Origin: Pseudomonas sp. P8_241
GTDB taxonomy: Bacteria > Pseudomonadota > Gammaproteobacteria > Pseudomonadales > Pseudomonadaceae
DNA length: 64,000 bases
Assembly: GCF_034008315.1 (NCBI RefSeq)
Contig: NZ_CP125377.1
Span: forward strand, 2,368,001-2,432,000
Direction: 5' to 3'
Shown here: piece after piece, positions 47,251 to 59,600 of the stretch
How positions within the stretch are numbered: the stretch's first letter is position 1
How the letters are laid out: every line of letters begins with the position of its first letter
The notes under the pieces: model-generated
Database searches by the model: none
Told to the model about the DNA's origin: nothing
Seen by the model: only the letters and a program-made list of their open reading frames with translations
Made by a program: the position numbers and the translations under genes

Positions 47251-47449
47251 TGTGCCCGAAGCGTGCTACTGATTTATGTTGGGTCCTTGCGTAGTGGCGC
47301 CTCAACCGCCGGTTCACTACGGGGTGATCTTCCCGAGGGTGATGATGCTCGCTGAAGCTCTGCTTCGCCACGTCGGCTCCTGGGCACCATTGGTGATGGT
47401 GCCCAGGTTCTTGGCTTACTCTGCCTGAAAGTTCCGGCGGGTACGGCTA
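47251..47449. other. non-coding region with a strong hairpin downstream of nicP
   Basis: At 47378-47406 CCTGGGCACC and GGTGCCCAGG form a perfect 10-bp stem with a 9-base loop; it may end the minus-strand nic transcript although no T tract is present. Confidence 0.5.
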
Positions 47450-48742
47450 TCAGAAAAGGCTGATGTTATAGCTGAGGATCAGCCGGTTCTCATCAATATC
47501 GCTACGGTAGTTGGAGCGCGCAGTAACGTTGCGGATGCGGATACCCACTCCACGCAGCACTCCACTCTGGACAGCGTAGCCAATATCCAGATCGCGCTCC
47601 CAGTCCTGACCTTCAAACCCCCGCCCAGTGGTGACGTTGTCTCCAGTCACATAGCGCAGAGTGGTGGTCAGACCGGGAATTCCGAGGGCGACGAAGTCGT
47701 AGTCGTGACGGACTTGCCAGGAGCGTTCGTCCGGTGCGGCGAACTCGTAAGTGGGCAGGGTGTTGCCCAGCGGGTTGGTGTTGGCGCCGATCTGGATGAA
47801 ACCGTCGTCACCGCCGATCTGCTGGTAGCCCAGGTAGAAGGTATGGCCGCCGCGCTTCGCCGACAACAGGTTGAACAGTGCATGGTTATCGAGCTTGCCG
47901 GCGATGCTCCGGCCGTCGTCGCGGGCATCGAAGTAGCCGACACTTATGCCTAGCGTCCAGTCACCTACTGGCTCGGCGTGCTTGAAGCTGTAGTAACGCT
48001 GCTGGTAGATCTCTTCCAGTTGCGCCTGCCAGAGACCGACGCTGGTGCGATTGGAGTTGAAACTGTAGTCGGCACCCAGATAATTGAAGCGGTCGCTGGT
48101 GAAATTGGCGATACGCGCCGGGTTGATCGGGTCATTGATCAGTGCATACATCTCCTGGGTGTTACTCGAGTCGCGCAGGCTGGTGGAGTGCAGCTGGCCA
48201 GCGTTTAGGGTCAGTCCGGACAATTCGTTGGAAACCAGTGAAGCGCCCTGGTAGGTCGGCGGCAGCAGGCGCAGATCGCTGTAGACCAGTACCGGCAGGT
48301 TGGGCCGCAGCTCACCAACCTTCAGCTCAGTGCCGGAGACCTTGAGTTTCATCGCCGCACCCAGGCGGCCGTATTCATCAGCGGACCTGCCGTCGTCGTG
48401 TGTCGGCAGCAGTCCGGTCCTGGCCCGGCTCGGGCTACTGTCGAGCTTGACACCGTAGAGGCCGAGCACGTCCACACCGACACCGATACTGCCTTGGGTG
48501 TAGCCTGAACGGGCATCGAGGATGAAGCCCTGGGCCCATTCCTCGGCCCTGGATTGCTTGTTGGGGCCGACGATGTCCGAGAAATCGCGGCTGAAGTAGT
48601 AGTTGCGCAGTTGCAGGTTGGCCGTCGCGCCTTCGATGAAGCCGGCTTCTTCGGCCAGCAGTGGCGGGGCCAGGCCCAGCGTCAGGCAGCCGCCGAGGGT
48701 GCCGCTGATTGCATGGGCTTTGCGCAGTGCAGGAATGTGCAT
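47450..48742 (-). CDS. nicP: OprD-family outer-membrane porin, nicotinate uptake
   Basis: 430 residues from ATG 48742. Signal peptide ([24 protein letters not shown]), then the OprD beta-barrel pattern: [67 protein letters not shown] at the C terminus. OprD porins are substrate-specific channels for small organic acids; position at the end of the nic cluster, as in P. putida, assigns it to nicotinate or 6-hydroxynicotinate. An upstream extension to 48925 lacks signal-peptide character and is rejected. Confidence 0.88.
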   Translation of the reverse strand: MHIPALRKAHAISGTLGGCLTLGLAPPLLAEEAGFIEGATANLQLRNYYFSRDFSDIVGPNKQSRAEEWAQGFILDARSGYTQGSIGVGVDVLGLYGVKLDSSPSRARTGLLPTHDDGRSADEYGRLGAAMKLKVSGTELKVGELRPNLPVLVYSDLRLLPPTYQGASLVSNELSGLTLNAGQLHSTSLRDSSNTQEMYALINDPINPARIANFTSDRFNYLGADYSFNSNRTSVGLWQAQLEEIYQQRYYSFKHAEPVGDWTLGISVGYFDARDDGRSIAGKLDNHALFNLLSAKRGGHTFYLGYQQIGGDDGFIQIGANTNPLGNTLPTYEFAAPDERSWQVRHDYDFVALGIPGLTTTLRYVTGDNVTTGRGFEGQDWERDLDIGYAVQSGVLRGVGIRIRNVTARSNYRSDIDENRLILSYNISLF

Positions 48743-48947
48743 GCTGGTGATCTCTGGAATGAGGACAAAGCGCCTCCCGTCAGACGAGGTCGTGGCCTGT
48801 CCGCAGGAGGGGCTTGAACATGGGGTGGCTGTTGGCTCGCGGGCCTGGCTTGAGCTGCTCCGCGTCGGTGGGATCAGCCGCAAGGGGGGCTGTATGAGAT
48901 CCTCTTGCGACTCACACCAGGACACGCAGTCGCCTGGCTGACGTGTC

Positions 48948-50264
48948 TCAACGATTGACCAGCTTGGCCGGCAGGGCGATCACCAGGAAGCTGCTGAGAA
49001 TCAGGCAGCCGGCGAAGAACCACAGTGCGCCGGCGCTGCTGCCGGTGACGTCGATGGCCACGCCCATCAGCGAGTTGCTGACTAGCCCGGCGATGTTCGC
49101 CACCGAGCAGGCGAGGGCGAAGCCGGTGGCCGCCGCGGTGCCTTTGAGAAAGGTTGCCGGCAGGCTGAAGAACACCGGCACGGCGCCGATGATCGCCGCC
49201 GACGCAATAGCGAACAGCGCCACGGTCGCCACCACGTTGTCGACAAAGAAGGGCGCACTGGCCATGGCTGCCGCGCCCACCAGAAAGGGCACGATGATGT
49301 GCCAGCGGCGTTCGCGGTGTTTGTCGGAGCTGGCGCCGATCAACAGCATGCCCAGCAACGCGGCGACGCTCGGCAACGCGGTGAGCACGCCGATGTGAAA
49401 GGTATCGACGACGCCGGCGTTGCGGATGAAGGTCGGCATCCAGAATCCCATGGCATAGGCGCTGAGCAGGATCGAGAAGTCGATGCCACCGAGCATCCAC
49501 ACCTTCAGGTTGAAGAAACCGTCGCGAAAGCTGTGCTTGCTGCCGGTGGAGTCGGCGTCGTCCGCGCGCAGTTCCTGTTCCAGCAGGTTTTTCTCGTCAT
49601 CGTTGAGCCATTTGGCCTGGCGGTAGTTGTTCGGCAAGGCCCAGAAGGTCAGCACACCGAGCAACACGCTGGGTATCGCTTCGAGGAGGAACAGCCATTG
49701 CCAGCCGCGCAGGCCGCCAGCGTTATCGAAATGCCCCATGATCCAGCCGGACAGCGGGCCGCCGAGCACGCTGGACAACGGCAGGCCGATCATGAACAAG
49801 GCGATGATGCGGCCGCGGCGATAGCTCGGGAACCAGGTGGTCAGGTAATACAGCACCCCCGGCAGAAAGCCCGCTTCGGCGGCGCCGAGCAGGAAGCGCA
49901 GGATGTAGAACTGCGTGGTGGAAGTGACGAGCATGGTGCAGGCCGAGAGCAGCCCCCAGGTGATCATGATGCGGGCGATCCAGATCTTTGCCCCGACTTT
50001 TTCCAGGACCAGATTGCTCGGAACCTCGAAAATGATATAGCCGACGAAAAACAGACCGGCGCCCAGGCCGAAAGCCGTTTCGCTGAACTGCAGATGCTCG
50101 AGCATTTGCAGTTTGGCGAAGCCGACGTTGATCCGGTCCAGATATGAAGCCAGATAGCAGAAGCAGAGGAAGGGAATAAGCTTCCAGGTGATCTTGCGGT
50201 AAAGCGCCTGGACGGGGTCTGCGACGGTGGTCGCAGTAGGTGTACTTACATTTGCAGAGGGCAT
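48948..50264 (-). CDS. nicT: MFS transporter (ACS family), nicotinate uptake
   Basis: 438 residues with 12 transmembrane helices. Family landmarks: [61 protein letters not shown] and a central loop about residues 195-235. Anion:cation symporters carry organic anions with protons. Located between nicP and nicF in the same order as P. putida nicT. Confidence 0.88.
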   Translation of the reverse strand: MPSANVSTPTATTVADPVQALYRKITWKLIPFLCFCYLASYLDRINVGFAKLQMLEHLQFSETAFGLGAGLFFVGYIIFEVPSNLVLEKVGAKIWIARIMITWGLLSACTMLVTSTTQFYILRFLLGAAEAGFLPGVLYYLTTWFPSYRRGRIIALFMIGLPLSSVLGGPLSGWIMGHFDNAGGLRGWQWLFLLEAIPSVLLGVLTFWALPNNYRQAKWLNDDEKNLLEQELRADDADSTGSKHSFRDGFFNLKVWMLGGIDFSILLSAYAMGFWMPTFIRNAGVVDTFHIGVLTALPSVAALLGMLLIGASSDKHRERRWHIIVPFLVGAAAMASAPFFVDNVVATVALFAIASAAIIGAVPVFFSLPATFLKGTAAATGFALACSVANIAGLVSNSLMGVAIDVTGSSAGALWFFAGCLILSSFLVIALPAKLVNR

Positions 50265-50533
50265 CGGGGTGTCTCCTGGCGGTGACTTTGTGATTGTTGT
50301 TTAGCCGCGGATCAATGCTTTGGTAGCACCGGTTGGCGGCTTCCAAAGGCAGTGTCAGAAGACTGGGCAGGGTTTGATGTCGACCCTTGCTCAGTATTTG
50401 GCGACCAGTGCTCTACGGCCTGGTTCGGCGGCAGATATCCATTTCTGCCGGTATTCGGTAAAGCGTGAATCTGTGGAGGTTGCAGGCTTGCCCGGGAGGG
50501 CGCTGTGCCAGCCCGGAAAAACCAATGGCCCTC

Positions 50534-51166
50534 TCATTTTCTGAACTGCGACATGGCCTCCTGTTTACTCACCACATCGCCATACTTGCTATCAATGTCG
50601 AACAGGTTGGCTTCGTGTGGTGCGGGGTGCCGATCGCCGACGCATTCGCGAACAACGATGGTCCGGAAACCATGCTGCACGGCATCTACCGCCGTCGCGC
50701 GAATACAGCCACTGGTTGAGCAGCCCGCCAGTACCACGGTGTCGATACCTTTGGCGTGCAGCATCGACGCCAGGCTGGTGCCAAAAAACGAGCTGGCGTA
50801 TTGCTTGCTGATGACCACTTCGTCCGGGTTGGGCTGCACCGGCTCGCAGAAGGCTGCCAGTGGGTTGCCCTCGATCATGTCTTTCATCACGGGGGCTTTT
50901 TTGACCCATATACCGCCGTCGGCAAAGTGCCCTGGGTGGTAGCGAATGTTGGTATGCACGACCAGGATTTCATGTTGGCGGGCGCAGGCCAGCAGTTCGA
51001 CGCTCTCGGCGACAGCGCGGACCACGCCTGGCGCGTATAGCGGTGCGCCTTCTTGGGTATAGCCCTGCATGAAATCGATCATCAGCAGCGCAGGCTTGTT
51101 GCCAAAGCCGATGCGCTGGCCCCACACGCCCTGATAGTTGGCGTCGGCACTTTGTTCTTGGTTCAT
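50534..51166 (-). CDS. nicF: maleamate amidohydrolase
   Basis: 210 residues of the isochorismatase/cysteine hydrolase superfamily. The triad is visible: Asp in ALLMIDFMQGYTQEGAPL, a Lys in the central MKDMIEGNP/ISKQYASSFFG region, and nucleophile Cys in VVLAGCSTSGCIRATAVDAVQHGF. It converts maleamate to maleate and ammonia, the penultimate step of the pathway. Ten bases separate it from nicE upstream. Confidence 0.88.
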   Translation of the reverse strand: MNQEQSADANYQGVWGQRIGFGNKPALLMIDFMQGYTQEGAPLYAPGVVRAVAESVELLACARQHEILVVHTNIRYHPGHFADGGIWVKKAPVMKDMIEGNPLAAFCEPVQPNPDEVVISKQYASSFFGTSLASMLHAKGIDTVVLAGCSTSGCIRATAVDAVQHGFRTIVVRECVGDRHPAPHEANLFDIDSKYGDVVSKQEAMSQFRK

Positions 51167-51175
51167 GACACGATC

Positions 51176-51931
51176 CTATTTATAAGCGCCAGACAGCAGC
51201 GCGCCCGCACCCGGAACGATGGGCTCCAGGTTCAGTGCCTTGAGCATGGCGTAGGTGGTGGCGATGGCGGCGGTGAGTACCGGTTTACCGGTTTCGGCCT
51301 CGACTTGTGAGACCACTCCCAGCGATTGCATCTGCACGCAGGCCGACAGAACGATCACATCCACGCCTTCAAGGTTCATGTCGCGCACAATGGCGGGCAG
51401 GTTGGCCGGGTCGTGGCGGGCGACGGCCAGGTTGTCGGGAATTTCCAGGGCGCGCCAATCCACTACCTCGAAACCTTCTTCGCGAATGTAATCCACTACC
51501 AGCTCGGTCAGCGGCTTCATGTACGGCGCGACAATGGCAATGCGTTTGGCGCCCATGACTTTCAAGCCTTCGATCAAGGCGCCGGCGCTGGTGATGACCG
51601 GCGCATTGGCGTCGTTGTCGGCGGTAGCCTTGCGCAGCCGCTGCTCGGACTGGCGATGATAGCCCAGGCCCATGGCCATGATCGCCACCAGGCAGGCATA
51701 GCCCAGCACGTCGACCTTGGCGTCAGACAGCTCGACCGCGCAGCGATCGGATTCGCCATCCATTGCCGCCAGCTCTTCCTTGCGCACCTGCTTCATGCGC
51801 ATGCGGCTGGAATGAAAGGTGAAACGTTCGGGGCGGATCAATTGGCGTGCTGCCAGCATCGCCGGGATCTCGGTTTCCATGGTGGTGTTGGAACTTGGCA
51901 CAATCTGGCCGATACGATAAGGCTTGATCAC
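51176..51931 (-). CDS. nicE: maleate cis-trans isomerase
   Basis: 251 residues from the GTG at 51931, chosen because AAGGAG lies seven bases upstream and the family begins (M)xKPYRIGQIVPSSNTTMETEIPAM. The two catalytic cysteines are in VDVLGYACLVAIMAMG and DVIVLSACVQMQSLG, as in Asp/Glu racemase-like maleate isomerases. It converts maleate to fumarate, which enters the citric acid cycle. Confidence 0.9.
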   Translation of the reverse strand: MIKPYRIGQIVPSSNTTMETEIPAMLAARQLIRPERFTFHSSRMRMKQVRKEELAAMDGESDRCAVELSDAKVDVLGYACLVAIMAMGLGYHRQSEQRLRKATADNDANAPVITSAGALIEGLKVMGAKRIAIVAPYMKPLTELVVDYIREEGFEVVDWRALEIPDNLAVARHDPANLPAIVRDMNLEGVDVIVLSACVQMQSLGVVSQVEAETGKPVLTAAIATTYAMLKALNLEPIVPGAGALLSGAYK

Positions 51932-51961
51932 AAGCTGTCTCCTTTGCAACGTGCGTTGAAT

Positions 51962-54005
<2,044 letters not shown>

Positions 54006-54161
54006 GTTTTTGAAATGGAAGAGGCCGTTTGAAAAATAAAAAATCAACGATAAACGGTGAGCGTAACGCTTAGTAACCAATAAATAGTGGGCGTGTGTCG
54101 CTTTGTAACGTTTTACTCCTTCTCTTTAGACGTCCGCCAATTTGCTGTTTTATCGCAATTG

Positions 54162-54176
54162 AATAGCGTATACACT
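54162..54176 (+). promoter_or_regulatory. operator-like site, nicX side
   Basis: AATAGCGTATACACT, the inverse complement of the site at 53991-54005, about 95 bases before nicX. Confidence 0.6.
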
Positions 54177-54270
54177 TCAAATTCGTGCAGATGCCAAGCT
54201 CGCCGCCTTACTTTGGTGCACAGGGTGCGAGGCGTCGAACGAACTCAACAGGTTAAGAGGAGGACAAGAA

Positions 54271-55323
54271 ATGCCGGTAAGCGATTGCGAACTGACCCAG
54301 ATGTTTGAACATGTGTTGAAACTGTCGAAAGTGGACTCCACTCAAAGTGTCGCGGTGCTGAAAAGCCACTACTCCGACTCGCGTACTGTGCGGGCGGCCA
54401 TGGACGCCGCCCAGCGTCTTGGGGCCAAGGTCTATGCGGTCGAGTTGCCGTCATTCAATCACCCGATGGCCATGGGCAACGACATGACCGCTTACTGCGG
54501 CGACACCGCGCTGACCGGCAATATCGCCGCGCAACGGGCGCTGGAAGCGGCGGACCTCGTGGTCGACACCATGATGTTGCTGCACTCGCCGGAGCAGGAG
54601 CAGATCCTCAAGACCGGGACGCGCATACTGCTGGCGGTCGAACCACCGGAAGTGCTGGCGCGGATGCTGCCTACGTTGGCGGACAAAGAGCGGGTGATGG
54701 CGGCCGAGAAGCTGCTCAAGCAGGCGCGCTCGATCCACGTGAAGTCCAGGGCCGGCAGTGATTTCAAGGCGTTGCTCGGGCAATACCCTGCGGTCACCGA
54801 GTACGGTTTTGCCGATGAGCCTGGGCGTTGGGATCACTGGCCCAGCGGTTTTCTATTCTCCTGGCCAAACGAGGAAACCGCCGAGGGCGTACTGGTGATC
54901 GACGTCGGCGATATCCTGTTGCCGTTCAAGAATTACTCGCGAGAGAAGATCACCCTGGAAATCGAAAAGGGCTTCATTACCTCGATCCATGGTGGCTTCG
55001 AGGCCGAATACCTGCGCGACTACATGAAGTACTTCAACGACCCCGAGGTGTACGGCATCTCCCATATCGGTTGGGGTTTGCAGCCGCGTGCGCAGTGGAC
55101 CGCCATGGGCTTGCATGACAAAAACGACGGCATGTGCATGGATGCCCGGGCGTTCTACGGCAACTTCCTGTTCTCCACCGGGCCCAATACCGAGGTGGGC
55201 GGTACCCGAAAAACCCCGTGCCACTTGGACATCCCGCTACGCCATTGCGATATCTACCTTGATGATCAGGCGGTGGTCCTGGGCGGTGATGTGGTAGCGC
55301 CGCAGGCATCAATCGCGCGGTGA
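54271..55323 (+). CDS. nicX: 2,5-dihydroxypyridine 5,6-dioxygenase
   Basis: 350 residues. NicX is an iron(II)-dependent extradiol-type dioxygenase of a small family distinct from cupin and VOC types; it opens 2,5-dihydroxypyridine to N-formylmaleamate. Candidate metal and acid residues lie in GFEAEYLRDYMKYFNDPEVYGISHIGWGLQPRAQW and NDGMCMDARAFYGNFLFSTGPNTEVGG. GGAGGA precedes the ATG. Its sequence and place between nicC and nicR match P. putida. Confidence 0.9.
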   Translation: MPVSDCELTQMFEHVLKLSKVDSTQSVAVLKSHYSDSRTVRAAMDAAQRLGAKVYAVELPSFNHPMAMGNDMTAYCGDTALTGNIAAQRALEAADLVVDTMMLLHSPEQEQILKTGTRILLAVEPPEVLARMLPTLADKERVMAAEKLLKQARSIHVKSRAGSDFKALLGQYPAVTEYGFADEPGRWDHWPSGFLFSWPNEETAEGVLVIDVGDILLPFKNYSREKITLEIEKGFITSIHGGFEAEYLRDYMKYFNDPEVYGISHIGWGLQPRAQWTAMGLHDKNDGMCMDARAFYGNFLFSTGPNTEVGGTRKTPCHLDIPLRHCDIYLDDQAVVLGGDVVAPQASIAR

Positions 55324-55429
55324 TATAGAAAAGAGCGGGGCGGGACAGTGACCCATCACGATTGAGTTACCTTGATCCCCCTCGCAGGTTAATGTAAACG
55401 CCACTTACTTTTTTTTGATAGAGCCCGCC

Positions 55430-55894
55430 GTGCCGGATACGACAGACAACACCCCGCAGACAACCGCTCCCTATGCCTTTTCCGAGCAGGTCGGTCATTT
55501 GCTGCGCAAGGCTTACCAGCGCAACATGGCGATCTTCCAGCAGAACGTCGACGATTCGCAGCTGACCGCTGTGCAGTTCATCACGCTGTGCGCCGTGCGT
55601 GATGCCGGACCTAGCTCATTAACCGAGCTGGTCAAGGCCACTGCGGTGGACCAGGCGACCATTCGAGGCATCGTCGAGCGGCTCAAGGCGCGCGACCTGA
55701 TCACCCTGGAACCAGACCCCCAAGATCGGCGCAAAGTCATCGTTGGCCTGTCAGAAAGTGGCCAGCAATTAGTGCGTGATACCGTGCCTCATGCTGCCCG
55801 TGTCAGCGAACTGACCATGGGTAACCTCAACCCGGCCGAGCGTGTCGCGATGCTGTATCTGCTGCGCAAAATGATCGATGACGCCGACGATTGA
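55430..55894 (+). CDS. nicR: MarR-family regulator of the nic cluster
   Basis: About 154 residues from the GTG at 55430 (a TTG at 55415 is in frame). Winged helix: LTAVQFITLCAVRDAGPSSLTELVKATAVDQATIRGIVERLKARDLITLEPDPQDRRKVIVGLSESGQQL. In P. putida NicR represses nicCDEFTP and nicXR and is released by 6-hydroxynicotinate; the paired sites at 53991 and 54162 would be its targets here. Confidence 0.88.
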   Translation: MPDTTDNTPQTTAPYAFSEQVGHLLRKAYQRNMAIFQQNVDDSQLTAVQFITLCAVRDAGPSSLTELVKATAVDQATIRGIVERLKARDLITLEPDPQDRRKVIVGLSESGQQLVRDTVPHAARVSELTMGNLNPAERVAMLYLLRKMIDDADD

Positions 55895-56151
55895 CGAGTA
55901 AGAAACCGCCCCTGGCATTCTTCTTGCCTCTGATTCATGAAGTGGATACTTCATGAAAAAAATGTAGTCAGGGGTAACGTGAGGAGTCGGGTAGCCATCC
56001 CCCTCATCAAGCTATAGAACCCGCATGGCACTGCGCAGGATCTGCGCAGCCTGCGCATGCGGTACCGGTCACGCCTTGTTCATGTAGTGATTACTTAATA
56101 AAAAGCCGCGCTTCATCAAGAGAGCGAGCGGTAACACCTGGAGAGTGCGAC
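55895..56151. promoter_or_regulatory. nicA upstream control region
   Basis: 257 bases with no gene. Contains a perfect palindrome at 55934-55957 and a related weaker copy at 56079-56100, each with TTCATG-AGTG-ACTT spacing, plus an intervening GC-rich repeat (CTGCGCAG). Confidence 0.6.
55934..55957. promoter_or_regulatory. palindromic operator-like site upstream of nicA
   Basis: TTCATGAAGT, a 4-base gap (GGAT), ACTTCATGAA: a perfect 10-bp inverted repeat. The related site at 56079-56100 reads TTCATGTAGT, GATT, ACTTAATA. Likely bound by NicS (TetR) or NicR. Confidence 0.6.
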
Positions 56152-56640
56152 ATGAGTGAGCAAGCACTGGCGCCGGAAAAGACCGTGACGCTTCACGTCA
56201 ATGGCCAGACCACTACGGTCTGTGCCATGGCCGACACGCCGCTGTTGCTGGTGCTGCGCAATGATTTACAGCTCAATGGCCCGAAATACGGTTGTGGCCT
56301 GGGCGAGTGCGGCGCCTGCACGGTGATCATCGATGGTGTTGCGGCGCGGGCTTGCGTGTTCCCGTTGTCCGGTGCCGAGGGGCGGGAAATCACCACCCTC
56401 GAAGGCATTGGCAGCCGAGAGCATCCGCACCCGGTGCAGCAGGCCTTTATAGATGAGCAGGCGGCGCAGTGTGGCTACTGCATGAACGGCATGATCATGA
56501 CCGCCAAGGCCTTGCTCGATCGCAACCCGCACCCCAGCGAGGCACAGATTCGCAACGAACTGTCGGCCAATCTCTGCCGCTGCGGCACCCATATCGAAAT
56601 TCTTCGTGCGGTACTGCGTGCCGCCCGTCAAAAGCCTTGA
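56152..56640 (+). CDS. nicA: nicotinate hydroxylase, small iron-sulfur subunit
   Basis: 162 residues. Two [2Fe-2S] clusters are encoded: plant-type CGLGECGACTVIIDG...C and the alpha-helical CGYCMNGMIMTAK...NLCRCGTH. It passes electrons from the molybdenum site in NicB. CTGGAGAG precedes the ATG. It ends nine bases before nicB. Confidence 0.93.
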   Translation: MSEQALAPEKTVTLHVNGQTTTVCAMADTPLLLVLRNDLQLNGPKYGCGLGECGACTVIIDGVAARACVFPLSGAEGREITTLEGIGSREHPHPVQQAFIDEQAAQCGYCMNGMIMTAKALLDRNPHPSEAQIRNELSANLCRCGTHIEILRAVLRAARQKP

Positions 56641-56648
56641 ACGGATTG

Positions 56649-59600
56649 ATGACCATGACTCATGCAACGCTCACCCGTGATCAGCTGTTGGCCAAGTCCG
56701 GCGTTTTGTTGGTCGTCGATCAGATACAGCCACCGTCCGGCCCCGTCGCCAAAGGTGGTGTACCCGTCATCAAACCCAAGGAGCTAGCGTTGTTCCTAGC
56801 GGTCAATGACGATGGCAAGGTCTATGCGTTCAACGGCCACGTGGACCTGGGCACCGGGATCCGTACTGCGCTGGCTCAAATTGTCGCCGAAGAGCTGGAT
56901 CTGGCGCTGGACCAAGTCAGTATGGTCCTTGGTCATACCGACAGTGCGCCGAACCAGGGCGCAACCATCGCCAGTGCGACGATCCAGATTTCGGCCATCC
57001 CCTTGCGTAACGCCGCGGCTGAAGCCCGACGATTTTTGCTGGTTCGGGCGGCCCGGCGTTTTGCCGTTGCGGCTGACACCTTACGGATAAACAGCGGGGT
57101 AATCAGCAGCGAAGACGGTCGCCAGCTCACGTTTGCCGAACTGGTGGAGGGCGAGCGTGACCATTTGACGATTTCCGGCGATGCGCCGCTCAAGCGTCTG
57201 GAAGATTATAGGCTGGTGGGCAAGGGCGCAGCGCGGGTGGACATTCCCGGTAAAGCCACTGGCGAGCTGACCTACGTGCATGACATGCGGCTGCCGGACA
57301 TGCTGCATGGCCGGGTGATTCGCCCACCTTACGCCGGGCTCGACAGCGGTGATTTCGTCGGCAACAGCCTGCTGGAGGTGGACGAGTCCTCCATCGCGCA
57401 CATTCCCGGCATCGTCCGGGTGGTGGTGATTCGCGATTTCGTCGGCGTGGTCGCCCTGCGTGAAGAGCAGGCTGCGAAGGCCGCCCAGGCGCTGAAAGTC
57501 ACTTGGAAAGCCTGGAACCACAAACTGCCGAACATGGATGACGTCGCTCAGGCCATTCGCGACAACCCCCGGATACAGCGCGTCGTGCTGGACAAGGGCA
57601 ATGTAGACCAGGCACTGGAGCAGGCCAGCGAACGCATGACTCGCACCTATCTGTGGCCGTATCAGATGCACGGCTCCATTGGCCCTTCATGCGCACTGGC
57701 GGATTATCGCGAGGATGGCATTCGCGTCTGGTCGGGCACACAAAATCCGCACTTGCTGCGCGCTGACCTGGCATGGTTGCTGGAGTATCCGGAAGAGCGG
57801 ATCGAGATCATCCGCATGGAAGCGGCAGGTTGTTACGGGCGTAATTGCGCCGACGACGTCTGCGCCGATGCGGTTTTACTGTCCCGCGCTGTCGGCGTGC
57901 CGGTACGGGTGCAACTGACCCGCGAGCAAGAGCACGTATGGGAGCCCAAAGGTACGGCGCAACTGATGGAGGTCGATGGAGGCATCAATCTCGATGGCGG
58001 GGTGGCCGGTTACGATTTTCAGACCAGCTACCCGTCCAATGGTGCACCGACCCTGGCACTGCTGCTGACGGGGCGTGTCGAACCGGTGGCGGCGATGTTC
58101 GAAATGGGCGACCGCACCTCGATCCCACCCTACGACTTTGAACACATGCGCGTGAGCGTAAACGACATGGCGCCCATTGTTCGGGCTTCGTGGATGCGGG
58201 GCGTGTCGGCGCTGCCCAATACCTTCGCCCATGAGTCGTATATCGATGAATTGGCCTTTGCCGCGGGTGTCGACCCCATCGAGTACCGTTTGCGTTATCT
58301 GAATGATGAGCGCGCCTCGGATCTGGTCAAAGCCACTGCTGCCCGCGCCGAATGGACACCGCGTACGCAGCCGATGCAAATCCCGGAACAAGACAACATC
58401 CTTCGTGGCCGGGGTTTTGCCTATGCCCGTTACATTCACAGCAAATTTCCAGGCTTCGGCGCGGCGTGGGCGGCGTGGGTCGCGGACGTGGCGGTGGACA
58501 AGCGCAGCGGCGAAGTGTCAGTCACCCGCGTAGTAATCGGTCATGACGCCGGGATGATGATCAATCCGGCCGGTGTTCAGCATCAGATTCACGGCAATGT
58601 GATTCAGTCCACCAGCCGCGTGCTCAAGGAGCGTGTGACCTTCGAAGAGTCCACCGTTGCCAGCAAGGAGTGGGGCGGTTACCCGATCCTGACATTCCCG
58701 CAGGTGCCGCAAATCGATGTGCTAATGATGCCGCGCCAGAACGAAGCACCCATGGGGGCGGGTGAGTCGGCGGCAGTGCCAAGCGCGGCAGCGATAGCCA
58801 ATGCGATCTACGACGCCACCGGGATTCGCTTTCGTGAACTACCGATCACCGCTGAGCGTGTGCTGGCAGCGCTCAAAGGATCGGCGGACGAAGCGAATGC
58901 CAATCCCCCTGATTCGCCAAAGGCCAAGCGCTCGAAATGGTTGTTCGGCTCATTGTTCGCAGCGTTCGGCGCGATACTTGGCGTTGCTGCCACGGCTTTG
59001 CCCTGGCGTGCGGAAATCGCACCGATCACGCCACCCAGCGCGGGCACCTGGTCTGCGGCGACGCTGGAGCGAGGGCGTTTGCTGGCAGCCGTCGGCGATT
59101 GCGCGGTGTGTCACACTGCGTCAGGCGGTGCGACCAATGCGGGCGGGTTGGCAATGCAGACGCCTTTCGGAACGCTATATAGCAGCAACATCACACCTGA
59201 CCCGAAAACCGGGATTGGCAGTTGGTCCTATTCCGCGTTCGAACGGGCCATGCGCGATGGCATCAGTCGCGATGGCAAGAATCTGTATCCGGCATTTCCT
59301 TACACTGCCTTCAGGAATATCAACGACGCCGATATGCAGGCGCTGTACGCGTACTTGATGTCACAGGCCCCGGTGAGCCAGCCCGCCAAGGTCAACGACA
59401 TGCAGTTCCCATTCAACATGCGGCCGCTGATGGCGGGTTGGAACGCTTTATTCCTGCGCAAGGGCGAAATCCAGGTGCAGCCGCAACGCAGCGAGCAGTG
59501 GAATCGCGGCGCCTACCTGGTCAATGGGTTGGGTCACTGCGCGGCCTGTCATTCGCCGCGCAACCTTATGGGCGCGGAGAAGGGCGGTAAAAATTTCCTG

